A stretch of 62,500 nt of DNA from Anaeromyces robustus (lineage: Eukaryota; Neocallimastigomycota; Neocallimastigomycetes; Neocallimastigales; Neocallimastigaceae). Shown in pieces: positions 1 to 12,778 of this stretch (positions within the stretch are counted from its first letter, which is position 1; each line of letters starts with the position of its first letter). A program made the position numbers and the translations under genes. The stretch is taken from positions 1-62,500 of the forward strand of contig MCFG01000163.1 of assembly GCA_002104895.1 (NCBI GenBank), given 5' to 3'. The notes beneath the pieces are model-generated. The model saw nothing but the letters and a program-made list of their open reading frames with translations, did not search any database and was not told the origin of the DNA.

Positions 1-113
1 TCGATAAATGGAATTTTAAAATGTAATCCAGATTTAGCAATACGGTGGTACTTTCCGAAACGTTCGATAATAGCACAATTTTGTTGTTTAACAGTAAAAA
101 TAGCTAAACCCAT
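1..113 (-). CDS. HIR-like SPFH/Band-7 protein, copy 1 (5' end only)
   Basis: This is the N-terminal 37 or so codons of a third copy of the SPFH gene found complete at 2178-3029 and 5364-6215. The start codon is at 111-113 and the reading frame runs off the left edge of the window. The encoded residues (MGLAIFTV..., ending ...FKIPFID) are identical to the other copies, but at least two codons differ silently. The upstream AT-rich flank is also shared with the other copies. The array therefore continues to the left of the window. Confidence 0.85.
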   Translation of the reverse strand, partial: MGLAIFTVKQQNCAIIERFGKYHRIAKSGLHFKIPFI

Positions 114-639
114 ATTTAATTTTATTAATAGAATAAAAATAATTTATTTGTTTTTTTTTTATATAATATATTTGTTATTTATTTAATTTTATATATAATT
201 ATTTATTTTTTAAATTTTAATGTGTTGTTTTTTTTAGTTTTGATTTTCATTTTTTTTGATCTAGGAAAAAAGGAAATGTATTTATATTCAAAGATATTCA
301 ATATATTCAATAAAAATATATTTTTTCTGGCAGTAAAATTTTTTTACTAAAATATATTATTTAGAGAATTTTTAAACTGGTACAAAAATTTATTAAGTCC
401 CTTAATCACATTTATTTTATTATTTAGTTACACTTGTACAAAAATTTATTAAGTCCCCTAAATCATATATGTTTTTAAAAAATTTGGTATAGAATTTAAT
501 AAACTTTAAATCATATTTATTTAGAAAAATCTTTTTACTGCCTAAATTTTATTATTATTATCATTTATTACTAATTATTATTAATAATTAATTTAATTTG
601 GAAAATTTCAAAAAAAAAAAATTGGATAATTTTTTAAAA

Positions 640-677
<38 letters not shown>

Positions 678-2177
678 CTTATCAAATCTTTTTTCTACTA
701 ATATATATTTATAATTCTTAAAATTTTGTACAATAGGGTATATTTTTTTTATTATAAATTGAATTAATTATTGAAAAAATTTAAATTATTTTTTTTCTTT
801 TGTTTCTTTTTTTTAAATAAAATTCACTTATATATATATGCGAATTACTTTTTATTATTATTTTTATTTTTATTATTATTTATTAATATACATTTTCGGT
901 GATTTTTTTGATGATGAAAATAAAGGTGAAATTGGTGAGATATTATGGTGAAATTGGTGAGATATTATTTGATGATGTATTAGAAGTAGGATTCTTTTTC
1001 GAATTATAAGAAGTATATCTTTTAGATGTTATATAATTACTTCTTTGATAAGTATTTCTTTGTTTTGATTATTTAATAAATTCAAATACATCATATGTAT
1101 CTTTTTCATCATGGAAAAGATCATCATTATTACTATTATTATTATTATTTTCAATTTTTTTTCTTTTTTTCATTATTTCATTTTTTTTATCTTTATTTAT
1201 TTAATGCTAATATGAAATAAATGAAAAAAAAATTGAATTACGTTTAAAAGAAAAATAAACAGTTGTAATGAATTATTATTTATAATACTATTACTTTTTT
1301 TTTTTTAGAATACTTATTATTTTATTTTTAATTTTAATATAGTTTATAATATTAACAAAGGAAAGAAAGAAAGAAAGAAAAAGATTATATTAGAAAAACA
1401 ATAACTTTTTATTATTTTTATTAAATTTATTATTCAGATTATATGTATTTAAATAGTATATATAGTATATATATTAACAACTTAACAACAACAAAATAAA
1501 AATAAAAAATTAAATAAAGAATATACAATATTTAAAAAAATTATGTAGACCATATTAATATTTAGAACTGACTTTTTTTAATTATATTTTTTTTTTATTA
1601 TTTTTATATTTTTTTTATTATTATTATATTATATTATTATTATTTTAATTATTATTTTATATTATAATAATAATTGAAATAATAATAATTAAAATTTAAA
1701 AAGGTTTAATTATACATTTTTTATTATTATAATATTTATTTAATACGGTATAATCATACATTTTTATGGTATAATTATACTTTATTTATTATTAATTATA
1801 TTTATAATGATTATGTTTATATTTTATTAATATTTTTATATTTTATTATTATATATATTTTATTATTATAATATATTTTAATTTAATACAGTATAATTAT
1901 ACATTTTTTTTGGTATAGTTATACATTTGTTATTATTAATTATATTTTTTATTATTATAATATATTTTAATTTAATACGGTATAATTATACAATTTTTTT
2001 GGTATAATTATACATTTTTTATTATTAATTATATTTATTATTATTATTTAATTATTATTTTAATTATTATTTTAATTATGCTTTGTATTATTATTAAAAT
2101 ATTTTTTAATTTAATTATAATTTTTTGTATAGTTGGTATATTTACATATTTTATATTTTTATTTATTATTATTATTA
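114..2177. repeat. Spacer 1 of the HIR array
   Basis: This AT-rich spacer lies between array copies 1 and 2. It shares blocks with the spacer at 3030-5363 and with 6216-7500. Shared blocks include the 5' flank of the gene, a segment around 'tttgatctaggaaaaa' and 'tttctggcagtaaaat', and the block near 799-850 with 'aaataaaattcac'. It also holds a decayed coding fragment (891-1150) and, at 1740-2013, repeated GTATAATTATAC palindromes. No intact gene is visible. Confidence 0.7.
891..1150 (-). pseudogene. Relic of the TBC1D5-like gene C-terminal exon
   Basis: The segment aligns clearly with 8442-8720, inside the penultimate exon of the TBC1D5-like gene on the same strand. It covers the stretch encoding 'DDIFEFIKQSKQR' and its flanks. 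Compared with the source it lacks an Asn-coding microsatellite segment, has a short internal tandem duplication ('ggtgaaattggtgagatatt'), and has a CAA-to-TAA change that makes an in-frame stop. It is a fragment without promoter or start, so it is a decayed duplicate rather than a gene. Confidence 0.8.
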
Positions 2178-3029
2178 TTATTCATCTAACTTTTGTGCTG
2201 CAAAGATAGTTTCTTGGATTTGAGTTGATAAATCTTTTACATTTCCTGGTGTATGTGGTACGAATACAACATTAGACTTCGAATTTCCACCGATTTCTTT
2301 CATTGTATCAATATATTGAATCATTAAAACCATATCCATAACACGTGATGCACTGGTTCCTGGAATTTGCTTAATAAATTCTTCTACTGAATCTCCTAAT
2401 CCTTCAATAATGGCTTGACGTTGTCCAGCAATACCTTTACCATGTAAAATACTAGCATCAGCTTCAGCTTCAGCATGTTTAATCTTCATGATCTTTTCGG
2501 CTTCACCCTTTTCAGTAGCTGCAATTCTTAATCTTTGAGCTGTATTAATTTCATTCATTGCAGCTTTTACATTTGCATCTGGATTAACATCAGTAACTAA
2601 TGCCTTAATAATTCCATAACCAAATTCTTCCATTTGTTCTTCAAGTTCTGCTTTAACAGCATTAGCAATATCATCTTTTTTAGAAAATACATCATCTAAA
2701 TCTAATAATGGAACTTGTGCTCTAACTAAATCAAAGACAAAAGCCTTAATTTGTTGTTCTGGATCTTCTAATGTATAACAGGCCTCATAGACTTTATTTG
2801 GAAGAACTTTATATTGAACTGCTACTATCAAACTTACGAATACATTATCTTTAGTTTTTGTTTCTACTGAAACATCTAATTGATTAATTTTTAAAGAAAG
2901 TTTAGTAGCTATATTATCGATAAATGGAATTTTAAAATGTAATCCAGATTTAGCAATACGGTGGTACTTTCCGAAACGTTCAATAATTGCACAATTTTGT
3001 TGTTTAACAGTAAAAATAGCTAAACCCAT
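2178..3029 (-). CDS. HIR-like SPFH/Band-7 protein, copy 2
   Basis: This is an intronless 283-aa protein of the SPFH (stomatin/prohibitin/flotillin/HflK/C) family. It resembles plant hypersensitive-induced-reaction (HIR) proteins and bacterial Band-7 proteins most: KQQNCAIIERFGKY near residue 9, the diagnostic LDVSVETKTKDNVFV near 50, VFDLVRAQVPLLDLDDVF near 100, MNEINTAQRLRIAATEKGEAEKI near 160, and VMDMVLMIQYIDTMKEIG near 233. Family members oligomerise on membrane microdomains. Gly2 could be N-myristoylated, but the Cys residues that follow Gly in plant HIRs are absent. The protein is identical to copy 3, while the DNA differs by nine silent changes. The start is fixed by the conserved MGL and by the identical start in all copies. 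Absence of introns contrasts with the intron-rich neighbours. The cellular role is not known from sequence. Confidence 0.92.
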   Translation of the reverse strand: MGLAIFTVKQQNCAIIERFGKYHRIAKSGLHFKIPFIDNIATKLSLKINQLDVSVETKTKDNVFVSLIVAVQYKVLPNKVYEACYTLEDPEQQIKAFVFDLVRAQVPLLDLDDVFSKKDDIANAVKAELEEQMEEFGYGIIKALVTDVNPDANVKAAMNEINTAQRLRIAATEKGEAEKIMKIKHAEAEADASILHGKGIAGQRQAIIEGLGDSVEEFIKQIPGTSASRVMDMVLMIQYIDTMKEIGGNSKSNVVFVPHTPGNVKDLSTQIQETIFAAQKLDE

Positions 3030-4024
3030 ATTTAATTTTATTAATAGAATAAAAATAATTTATTTGTTTTTTTTATATAATATATTTATTATTTATTTAA
3101 TTTATTATTTATTTTTTTATTATATTAATACGTTGTTTTTATTTAATTTTTATTTATTTTTTAAATTGTGATGCGTTGTTTTTATTTAATTTATTATTAA
3201 TTTTTTAATTTGTAATGCGTTGTTTTTTATTTAATTTTTATTATTTATTTTTTAAATTGTAATGCGTTGTTTTTATTTAATTTTGATTTTCAATTTTTTT
3301 TGATCTAGGAAAAAAAGAAAGGTATTTATATTCAAAGATGTTCAATAAAAATAATTTTTCTGGCAGTAAAATGTTTTTAATAAAATATATTATTTAGAAT
3401 ATATTATTTAGAAAATTTTAAACTGGTTAAAAATTTATTAAATCCCTAAATCATTTTAGTTATGCTGGTACAAAAATTTTTTAAATCCTCAAATCATATT
3501 TATTTAGTTAAACTGGTACAAAATTTTAATAAATATGATTTAAAGTTTAATAAATTTTAAATCATATTTATTTCATTTAATTTGTTACCGAATTTATAAA
3601 TATTAAATCATATTTATATTATAGAAAATTTTTACTGCCAAAATTTTATCTTATTGTTGTTAAGTTATTATTATTATTATCATATTATCATTAATAACTA
3701 ATTATTATTAATTATTAATTTATTATTTGCTAATAATAGTAATTAATTAATAAATAATAATAAATAATATTAATAACAATTGATAATAATAATTGATAAT
3801 AATAATAGTAATAATAATAATAATAATAATAAAATGAATAATAGTAGAAAAAAAATGAAAATATTAAAAAAATTACGATTTTAACAAATAGCAATAATAA
3901 ATAATAATAAAAATACTAATAATAACAACAACAATAATAATAAATTTAATCGAATTTTTTTTGTTTCTTCTTTTTTTAAATAAAATTCATTTATATATAA
4001 ATATATGCGAATTACTTCTTTTAC

Positions 4025-4076
<52 letters not shown>

Positions 4077-5363
4077 GTTGTTGTTGTTGTTGTTGTTGTT
4101 TTTGTTATTATTAATTTTATTGTTATTATTATCATTATTCCCTTTCATTTTAATTTATTACTATCATTTTTTTTATTTTTTAAATTTTTTATCATAATTT
4201 CATTTTTTTTTCATTATTTCATTTTTTTTTAACTATTTACTTATTTAATATTAATGAATATAAAATATATAAAAAAGAAAAATTAATTTTGTTTAAAAGA
4301 AAAGCACACAGATGTAATGAATTATGCTTTATAATATTATTGTTCATTTTATTTTTTTTGGAATACTTAATATTTTATTTTAAATTTTAATAATAAAATT
4401 TAAAATAAAAGAAAAACATACTTCATAAAAAATTATTTTGGAAAAATAATTTTTTTATTATTTTTATTATATTTATTATATTAGAATATATCTATTTAAA
4501 CAAACCCAACAACAACAAAATAAAAATAAAAAATAAATAAAGATTATCCAATTATTTATACTGTATATTATTATTTTTTTTTAATTTTATTTATTTATAA
4601 AATATTAATAATACATATTTTATTTATTTAATAATATTATTTACACAATAGATTAAAAAACTAATTCTTATTTATTTACATTAATTATCAATGTAGTTAT
4701 TAAAAAGTAATCAGTTATTTAAATATATATATAAAAAATAATTCTTAATAATTTATTATATTTTTATATTTTTTTTATTATTATTATATTTTATTATTAT
4801 TATTTCAATTATTATTTTATATTATAATAATAATTGAAATAATAATTAAAATTTAATAAGGTTTAATTATACATTTTTTATTATTAATTATATTTATAAT
4901 TATTTATAATTATTATTATATATTTTATTATTATATATTTATTATTATTATTATTATATATATTATTATATTTTTTACTTTGATAAGGAATAATTATTTA
5001 TTTATTTATTTTTTTTTTTTTTTGTATAATTATATATTTTTTATGATTATAATATATTTTAATTTAATACAGTATAATTATACAATTTTTTTGGTACAAT
5101 TATACATTTTTTATTACTATTTATATTTTTTATTATTAATTAATTTAATACAGTATAATTATACAATTTTTTTGGTATAATTATACATTTTTTTTTATTA
5201 ATTATATTTTTTATTATTATTTAATTATTATTTTAATTATGCTTTGTATTATTGTTAAAATATTTTTTTCATTTTAATTATAATTTTTTTTATATTTGGT
5301 ATATTTACATTTTTTATATAGTATATATTGTTTTGTTTTATATATTTTTATTTATTATTATTA
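3030..5363. repeat. Spacer 2 of the HIR array
   Basis: This AT-rich spacer is paralogous to spacer 1. Near 3120-3290 it has several copies of an 'aatgcgttgtttttatttaa' block immediately upstream of copy 2. It has the 'ctggcagtaaaat' block near 3360, an (ATT)n(GTT)n microsatellite at about 4025-4100, and GTATAATTATAC palindromes at 5072-5186. Short open frames here are low-complexity Ile/Leu runs from microsatellites. No gene is visible. Confidence 0.7.
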
Positions 5364-6215
5364 TTATTCATCTAACTTTTGTGCTGCAAAGATAGTTTCT
5401 TGGATTTGAGTTGATAAATCTTTTACATTTCCTGGAGTATGTGGTACAAATACAACATTAGATTTTGAATTTCCACCGATTTCTTTCATTGTATCAATAT
5501 ATTGAATCATTAAAACCATATCCATAACACGTGATGCACTGGTTCCTGGAATTTGTTTAATAAATTCTTCTACTGAATCTCCTAATCCTTCAATAATGGC
5601 TTGACGTTGTCCAGCAATACCTTTACCATGTAAAATACTAGCATCGGCTTCAGCTTCAGCATGTTTAATCTTCATAATCTTTTCGGCTTCACCCTTTTCA
5701 GTAGCTGCAATTCTTAATCTTTGAGCTGTATTAATTTCATTCATTGCAGCTTTTACATTTGCATCTGGATTAACATCAGTAACTAATGCCTTAATAATTC
5801 CATAACCAAATTCTTCCATTTGTTCTTCAAGTTCTGCTTTAACAGCATTAGCAATATCATCTTTTTTAGAAAATACATCATCTAAATCTAATAATGGAAC
5901 TTGTGCTCTAACTAAATCAAAGACAAAAGCCTTAATTTGTTGTTCTGGATCTTCTAATGTATAGCAGGCCTCATAGACTTTATTTGGAAGAACTTTATAT
6001 TGAACTGCCACTATCAAACTTACGAATACATTATCTTTAGTTTTTGTTTCTACTGAAACATCTAATTGATTAATTTTTAAAGAAAGTTTAGTAGCTATAT
6101 TATCGATAAATGGAATTTTAAAATGTAATCCAGATTTAGCAATACGGTGGTACTTTCCGAAACGTTCAATAATTGCACAATTTTGTTGTTTAACAGTAAA
6201 AATAGCTAAACCCAT
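5364..6215 (-). CDS. HIR-like SPFH/Band-7 protein, copy 3
   Basis: This is a second complete 283-aa copy, identical in protein sequence to copy 2. The nine nucleotide differences between copies 2 and 3 are all synonymous, which means either strong purifying selection or recent gene conversion. It is intronless and is the last copy before the TBC1D5-like gene. Its 5' flank (6216-6620) is closer to that of copy 1 than to that of copy 2: the segment with 'ttcaatatattcaataaaaa' is kept in copies 1 and 3 but shortened in copy 2. That points to unequal exchange within the array. Function is inferred from the family only: oligomeric membrane-microdomain scaffold. Confidence 0.92.
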   Translation of the reverse strand: MGLAIFTVKQQNCAIIERFGKYHRIAKSGLHFKIPFIDNIATKLSLKINQLDVSVETKTKDNVFVSLIVAVQYKVLPNKVYEACYTLEDPEQQIKAFVFDLVRAQVPLLDLDDVFSKKDDIANAVKAELEEQMEEFGYGIIKALVTDVNPDANVKAAMNEINTAQRLRIAATEKGEAEKIMKIKHAEAEADASILHGKGIAGQRQAIIEGLGDSVEEFIKQIPGTSASRVMDMVLMIQYIDTMKEIGGNSKSNVVFVPHTPGNVKDLSTQIQETIFAAQKLDE

Positions 6216-6789
6216 ATTTAATTTTATTAATAGAATAAAAATAATTTATTTGTTTTTTTATATAATATATTTATTATTTATTTAATTTATTATTTATTTT
6301 TTTATTATATTAATACGTTGTTTTTATTTAATTTTTATTTATTTTTTAAATTGTAATGCGTTGTTTTTTATTAATGTACTATTTATTTTTAAATTGTAAT
6401 GCGTTGTTTTTTATATAATTTTTATTATTTATTTTTTAAATTGTAATGCGTTGTTTTTTTTTAGTTTTGATTTTCAAAATTTTTTTTTTTGATCTAGGAA
6501 AAAAGTAAAGGTAATTATATTCAAAGATATTCAATATATTCAATAAAAATATATTTTTTCTGGCAGTAAAATTTTTTTACTAAAATATATTATTTAGAGA
6601 ATTTTTAAACTGGTAAAAAAATTTATTAAATCCTAAATCATATTTATTTAAACTGGTACAAATTTTTATTAAAATTTATTTAAATCCCCAAATCATATTT
6701 ATTTCGTTAAATTGATAAAAAATTAAATAAACTTTAAACCATAATTATTTAGAAAATTTTTACTGCCTAAATTTTTTCTTATTATTAAT

Positions 6790-6877
<88 letters not shown>

Positions 6878-7260
6878 TGAATAATAGTAGAAAAAAATAA
6901 AAGTATTAAAAAAAAATTACAATTAACAATTAACAATAACAATAAATAATAATAAACATCAGTAATGAATATATTAATAATTGTTAAAATTCAGGTAATA
7001 AGCTTAACATACGAATTATATATATGAAATAAAAAAAAAATAAAAAAAAAAAATAAAAAAAAAAAAAAAAAAGAAAAAGTTGATAAATTATAATAATAAT
7101 AATAAATTATTTCTTTAAAAAAAAAAATGCATATATTTAAATAGTTATTTAAACTTTTTTATTTATACATAATATTATTATTTGATATAAATTTTTTATG
7201 ATTGATTTATATATTTATTATTATTTTTTGATATTTTAATTTACTATTTGTTAAAAATAC

Positions 7261-7306
<46 letters not shown>

Positions 7307-7334
7307 TACATTTTTAAATTTAAAATAAAATAAT

Positions 7335-7418
<84 letters not shown>

Positions 7419-7852
7419 ATAATGAATTTAAATGAATTTTTTTTTTTTTTTGTTTCTTCTTCTTTTTAAATAAAATTCACTTATATATATACGAATTACT
7501 TCTCTTATTATCATTATCATTATCATTATCATCATTAAAATTATTATTATTATTATTTATTAATATAAATATTAATATTATTATTATTGTTATTTTTATT
7601 ATTTTTGATTTTGTTGTTATTATTATTATTTCCTTTCATTTTAATTTATTACTATTACTTTTTTATTTTTTAATTTTTTAATTTTTTTATCATTTCATTT
7701 TTTTTTTATCTTTAGTTTTAATATTTTTACTTTTTATTTATTTATTTATTTATTTATTTATTTTTTATTTTTTCTTTATTCATTTTAATTTATTATAAAT
7801 CTATTTTTATAGTTTTTTTTTTTTTTTTTTAATTTATTATATATTTTTGGTA
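6216..7852. repeat. Upstream flank of HIR copy 3, microsatellite-rich
   Basis: The first 600 bases repeat the 5' flank of the HIR array. A pure (AAT)n tract of nearly 90 bases sits at about 6786-6874, an (ATT)n tract at about 7259-7304 and another (AAT)n tract at about 7337-7411. The block at 7449-7500 again matches spacers 1 and 2. The region ends in the 3' flank of the TBC1D5-like gene. No gene is visible. Confidence 0.65.
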
Positions 7853-8976
7853 TTATAGTAAATTATCATATGAATGAACAACACCTGCACCTAAAGGATC
7901 TAATATAACAGGTTTAACATTTTTATTGGTATCTAAAGAATCAACAGGTGTAGATTGAAGATGTTCAATTGTAATTGGTACTCCATGATTTTCAGGTATT
8001 TTATAGGTATTACTCGCATTAGCATTAGCAACTGTTGTTGTTGTTGAAGCAGCTAAAGTTGGAGTTAAAGATGTAAGAGATGGCGTTTTAAAGGATTCAT
8101 TTGTATATATAGTATTATTAGAAGTTTCTGTTGTATTTATTATATTTGAATCTGAAGTTTGACTACTATATGGATTTTTAGGTTTTAAATGAGGTGAAAG
8201 TAATGGATCGTATTCTACATATTCTGTATGAGTTTTTGCCTATTTATTCATAAAATAAAAAAGTAAAAATAAAAATTAAATAAAAATAAAATTTTTTTTA
8301 ATATTATTAATATATAAAAATAATAATGATACTATATATATATATTCTTAAATCTATTAATTATAATCCTTTCTTTTTTACCTTATTAGATGAAGATGAA
8401 TATGAATTCTTTCGATTTCCGGTGTTTGATGTATGACTATACATTTTCGGTGATTTTATTGACGAATTATTATTATTATTACTATTACCACGATTATAAT
8501 TTATTTTTGATGATGAAAATGAAGGTGAAATTGGTGAGGTATTATTTGATGATATATTAGAAGAAGGATTCTTATTTGAATTATAAGAAGTATATCCTTT
8601 AGATTTTATAGAATTACTTCTTTGATAAGCATTTCTTTGTTTTGATTGCTTAATAAATTCAAATATATCATCTGTATCTTTTTCATCATGGAAAAGACCA
8701 TGACTATTATTATTATTATTGTTATTACTATTATAATTTGATAATCTATTATTTCCATGATTATAAAAAGAAGAAAATCGAGAATTATGATAGTTATTTT
8801 CTCCATAAAGTTCTTCATTATTATTTTTATCATCATGACTAAATAATATCTTTTTATTTTCTTCTATTCTTTTTTCTAATACTTTATTTTTAATTTTTGG
8901 AGATAGTAATTCATTTGTAGGAGGTAAGTAATTACTTGAATTAAATGATGATCTTCTTTTGGTATCATTTTCATTA

Positions 8977-9050
<74 letters not shown>

Positions 9051-10019
9051 GGATATGTCATGAAGTAATGATGATTTATTTAAAGATTCAACTATTGCTG
9101 CCGATGATTTTGGTGTGGTATTAGGAGAAATTGTAGGTTGAGATGGCTTTTTATTATTTATATCATTATCATAATTATTATTAATATTGTCAATATCTAA
9201 AGGATTAGTATTTGTATTATTATTTGATAGTTTTTTAATAGAATCAGATGAAGTATTATTTATTTTTTGAGTTGGACTTTCAAATGGATTGAAATGAACA
9301 GATGAAGGTGAAATCATTTTATTATTATTACTATTATTATTATTATTATTATTATTAGTATCTTCTGTTTTAATAGAAAATGATATGGTATTTGATGTTT
9401 TTTTCCATGGATCTTCCCATGGATTATTTAATGAAAAAGTATTCAAACTATTAGAATTAAAATCATCATTATGATTGTTAATATTATTTAAGGAAGATGT
9501 AGTATTTGATAAAGTATTATTAGTTATAGAATTAAAAGCATCATATCCGAAATTTGTATCTTGTAATTGAATATCATTATAGTGAGGATGATTTTGATCT
9601 AATTTGAAATCAATACGATCATGTTCTATTGTTTTTGTAGGATCATTCCATACATTATCTTTATTATAATCATCTATAATAGTAAAATCATTAGTTGGCT
9701 TATTACCAAATATTTCTTTTTTTGGTGAAGAAATTGTTGAAGTAGCTGTGGCCGTGATAACGGCTGCTTTAGCAGGTAATGAAAATTCATTTAATTTACT
9801 ATTTATAGAATAACTTGATGATAATGTTTTAAGTGATGCCATTGAATTTGACGTAGATGAATTCACTGAATTTTTAATTTCAACTTTATCATCAAATTTT
9901 TGATTTTGATATTTATTATTTGATTCATTTTTATCTTCTATTTTAATAATGTTATCTTGAATAGATGTGTTTATTGTATCATTTATATTATTATCAACTC
10001 CTTCCTTTTGTTTCATTTT

Positions 10020-10072
<53 letters not shown>

Positions 10073-12706
10073 CATTATTATTATTACTATCATCATTATT
10101 ATTACTATCATTATTATTATTACTATCAATATTTTTATTTTTATCATTTTCATTATCATTACCATCATTATTTTCTTTTAATAATGATTCTGTATTTGAA
10201 TTATATATAAGATTATCTTTATGATCACTTTCTGGTGAATTATATACATTTGAAACATGTGAAGGCGTTAATTTTGATTTATTATTATGAGCAATAGAAG
10301 AAGAAGAAGGAATTTGTGATGATATACTACTATATTTATTTTTATTTAATATTTTTTCAAGATTTTTCATTTTATTCATTAAATTTTCATAACTTTGATG
10401 AAATTCTTTATTATTATGAATATCGAATGATTCATTATCTATATAATCATTATTAAATGAATTCATTAATTCTAAGCATTCAATTATTTGAGAATTAGCA
10501 TTTTCTAATAAAGTTTCTAACTGATGAATTTTTGTTTTTAATTGTTGATTTTCTTCTTCGATTTGTTTTTCATGCTCTGAATGTTTATGATAATTATGAT
10601 TTTCATTATTAATAATGTCTTCTTCATTTATATTAGAATGAATATTAAGCTTATTTGTATTTTTATTAAATATATGAGAATCATGACTAGACCATGTTAA
10701 TTTTTTATCTGCAGATTTAATAATATTTTGAAATTTATTCATTTTATTTTGATGATTTGTATTAGAAAAATCTTTATGTTGTTCATTATTATTATTTTTT
10801 GATAAAAGTTCAACCCAATTTGATTTTAATCTTCTTGCATTTTCTACAAATAATAATATTTTATCATCATTTTCTAATTTTGGATATTTCATTAAATTTG
10901 TTAAACAAACAGAATATTCCTGATCAATTACTATTAAACAATTATTTATATATTATTATATAGAAAAAAAATTAGTATTAGTAAAAAATAAAAAAGAAAA
11001 TAAATATGATAATATTATATAATCAAGTTTTAATGTTTTAACATTTGTTTTATAAATTATTTTTCTTATTAAAGGAAAACAAACTTTTTTTACGAATATG
11101 AATTAGCATAACTAATGCAATCCAATCTACTAATTCTAAATTATTTCCTTCAGCAAAAATACCATCCCATAAAATTAATACATCATTCATTGGAAATTCT
11201 CTACTAAATAATAAACGAAGCCAACGTCTTTTATTTTGTTTAATGGTAGTAATAAATATGAAAAGAAAAAAATAATTTAATTATTTATATTAATAAAAAA
11301 ATATTATATACGTTTATATATTATTTTGTATATATTACTATTATTAAAAATATATAATTTATATTAGTATTTATTTACAATCCATAGAGTTGAGGTTCAA
11401 TTTCATGTCTTTTTAAAGCTATATATAAATCATTATCAATAACTTTTAACATTTCATTTTGAATTCGTTGACATTTAGCAACAATTGGTACAATAAATTT
11501 TTCCTATATTATAAACATTTTATATTTTTATTAATTATAAATTATAAATTAGATATTTTAATAATAATAATAATTCCTATAAATTATTTATTTTATACAA
11601 TATATATTATAAATTTACATATATATATATATATGTTTACCTTTGAGGCATCAACTGCAGTAGAAATTGTTTCATTAAACTCGTACCAAGATTTTGCTCC
11701 CTTCATTACTTGACAAAATAAAAAGAAAGAATCATGTTCAACATATTTACTACTTAAAATATTCTTTATTAAATCATCGCTTTTATTTATTTTATATAAA
11801 TTTATATTTATTTCATTATAGTTTTTTTATAAAGAATATATTAATTATAATTGCACTTTTCTATTAATATTTAAAAAATATATAAATACATAATATAATT
11901 AAAATGATTATATTTTAATTATTGAATAATATTATTACTTGATAACAGTGTTTGAAGTATCTATTTTATCACTATCAACTACCATTAATATTGGTGCCAG
12001 TATTTCATGCATACCTTGACGATATGATATATCCTGATTCAATTTACAATATATGAATAATATATTACACATAATATTTTGAATATCTTCATTTCTAAAG
12101 AATTTAATATCTGGAAAACTTTAAAAATTGATTTTAAGTAATGAAATATTGATAATAATATAAAATATTGATAATAATATAAATCATTTTGAAGTTAAAA
12201 TTATTTTAGTTTCTTTTTTAATTTCAGATTTATTCATATATAATGTAACATTATATGATTTAAAATATTAATTTACGTTCTTTCGACATCTTGTTTGATA
12301 GTTTTTTGAAGTTCATTATTTTCAAAATATTGTTTCCAAGGACTCTGTTTTAAGTGTTGAAAAAAAAAAAAAAAAGAATTATTTAACATAAAAAATATGT
12401 ATATAAGTATATATAATACAATTTAAGTTTCATTTTCTTAATTTTCACTTTTCATAATATATTTATTTAATTAAATAAAATAAATTATTTTTTTCTATTT
12501 GCTAAATTACTTCTTCTTCTAAACTTAATGGATTATTAACATTCCAATTTTTTTCCTCATTTTTTGTTTTATTTGGATCGAATATAAATTTGCTTTTTAA
12601 ATCTTCATAATGTTGACGTTCTTTATTAATTTCAATTTGCCAAGTTGAAGTTTCTAAGTTCGGTAAATAATCTAAAAATATCTTTTATTTTATATAAATA
12701 TCATAT

Positions 12707-12778
<72 letters not shown>

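Noticed and set aside
2178-6215. Identical HIR proteins as an assembly duplication artefact
   Set aside because: Nine silent differences, clearly different spacer lengths and a relic in only one spacer make true duplication more likely, although long reads are needed for exact copy number.
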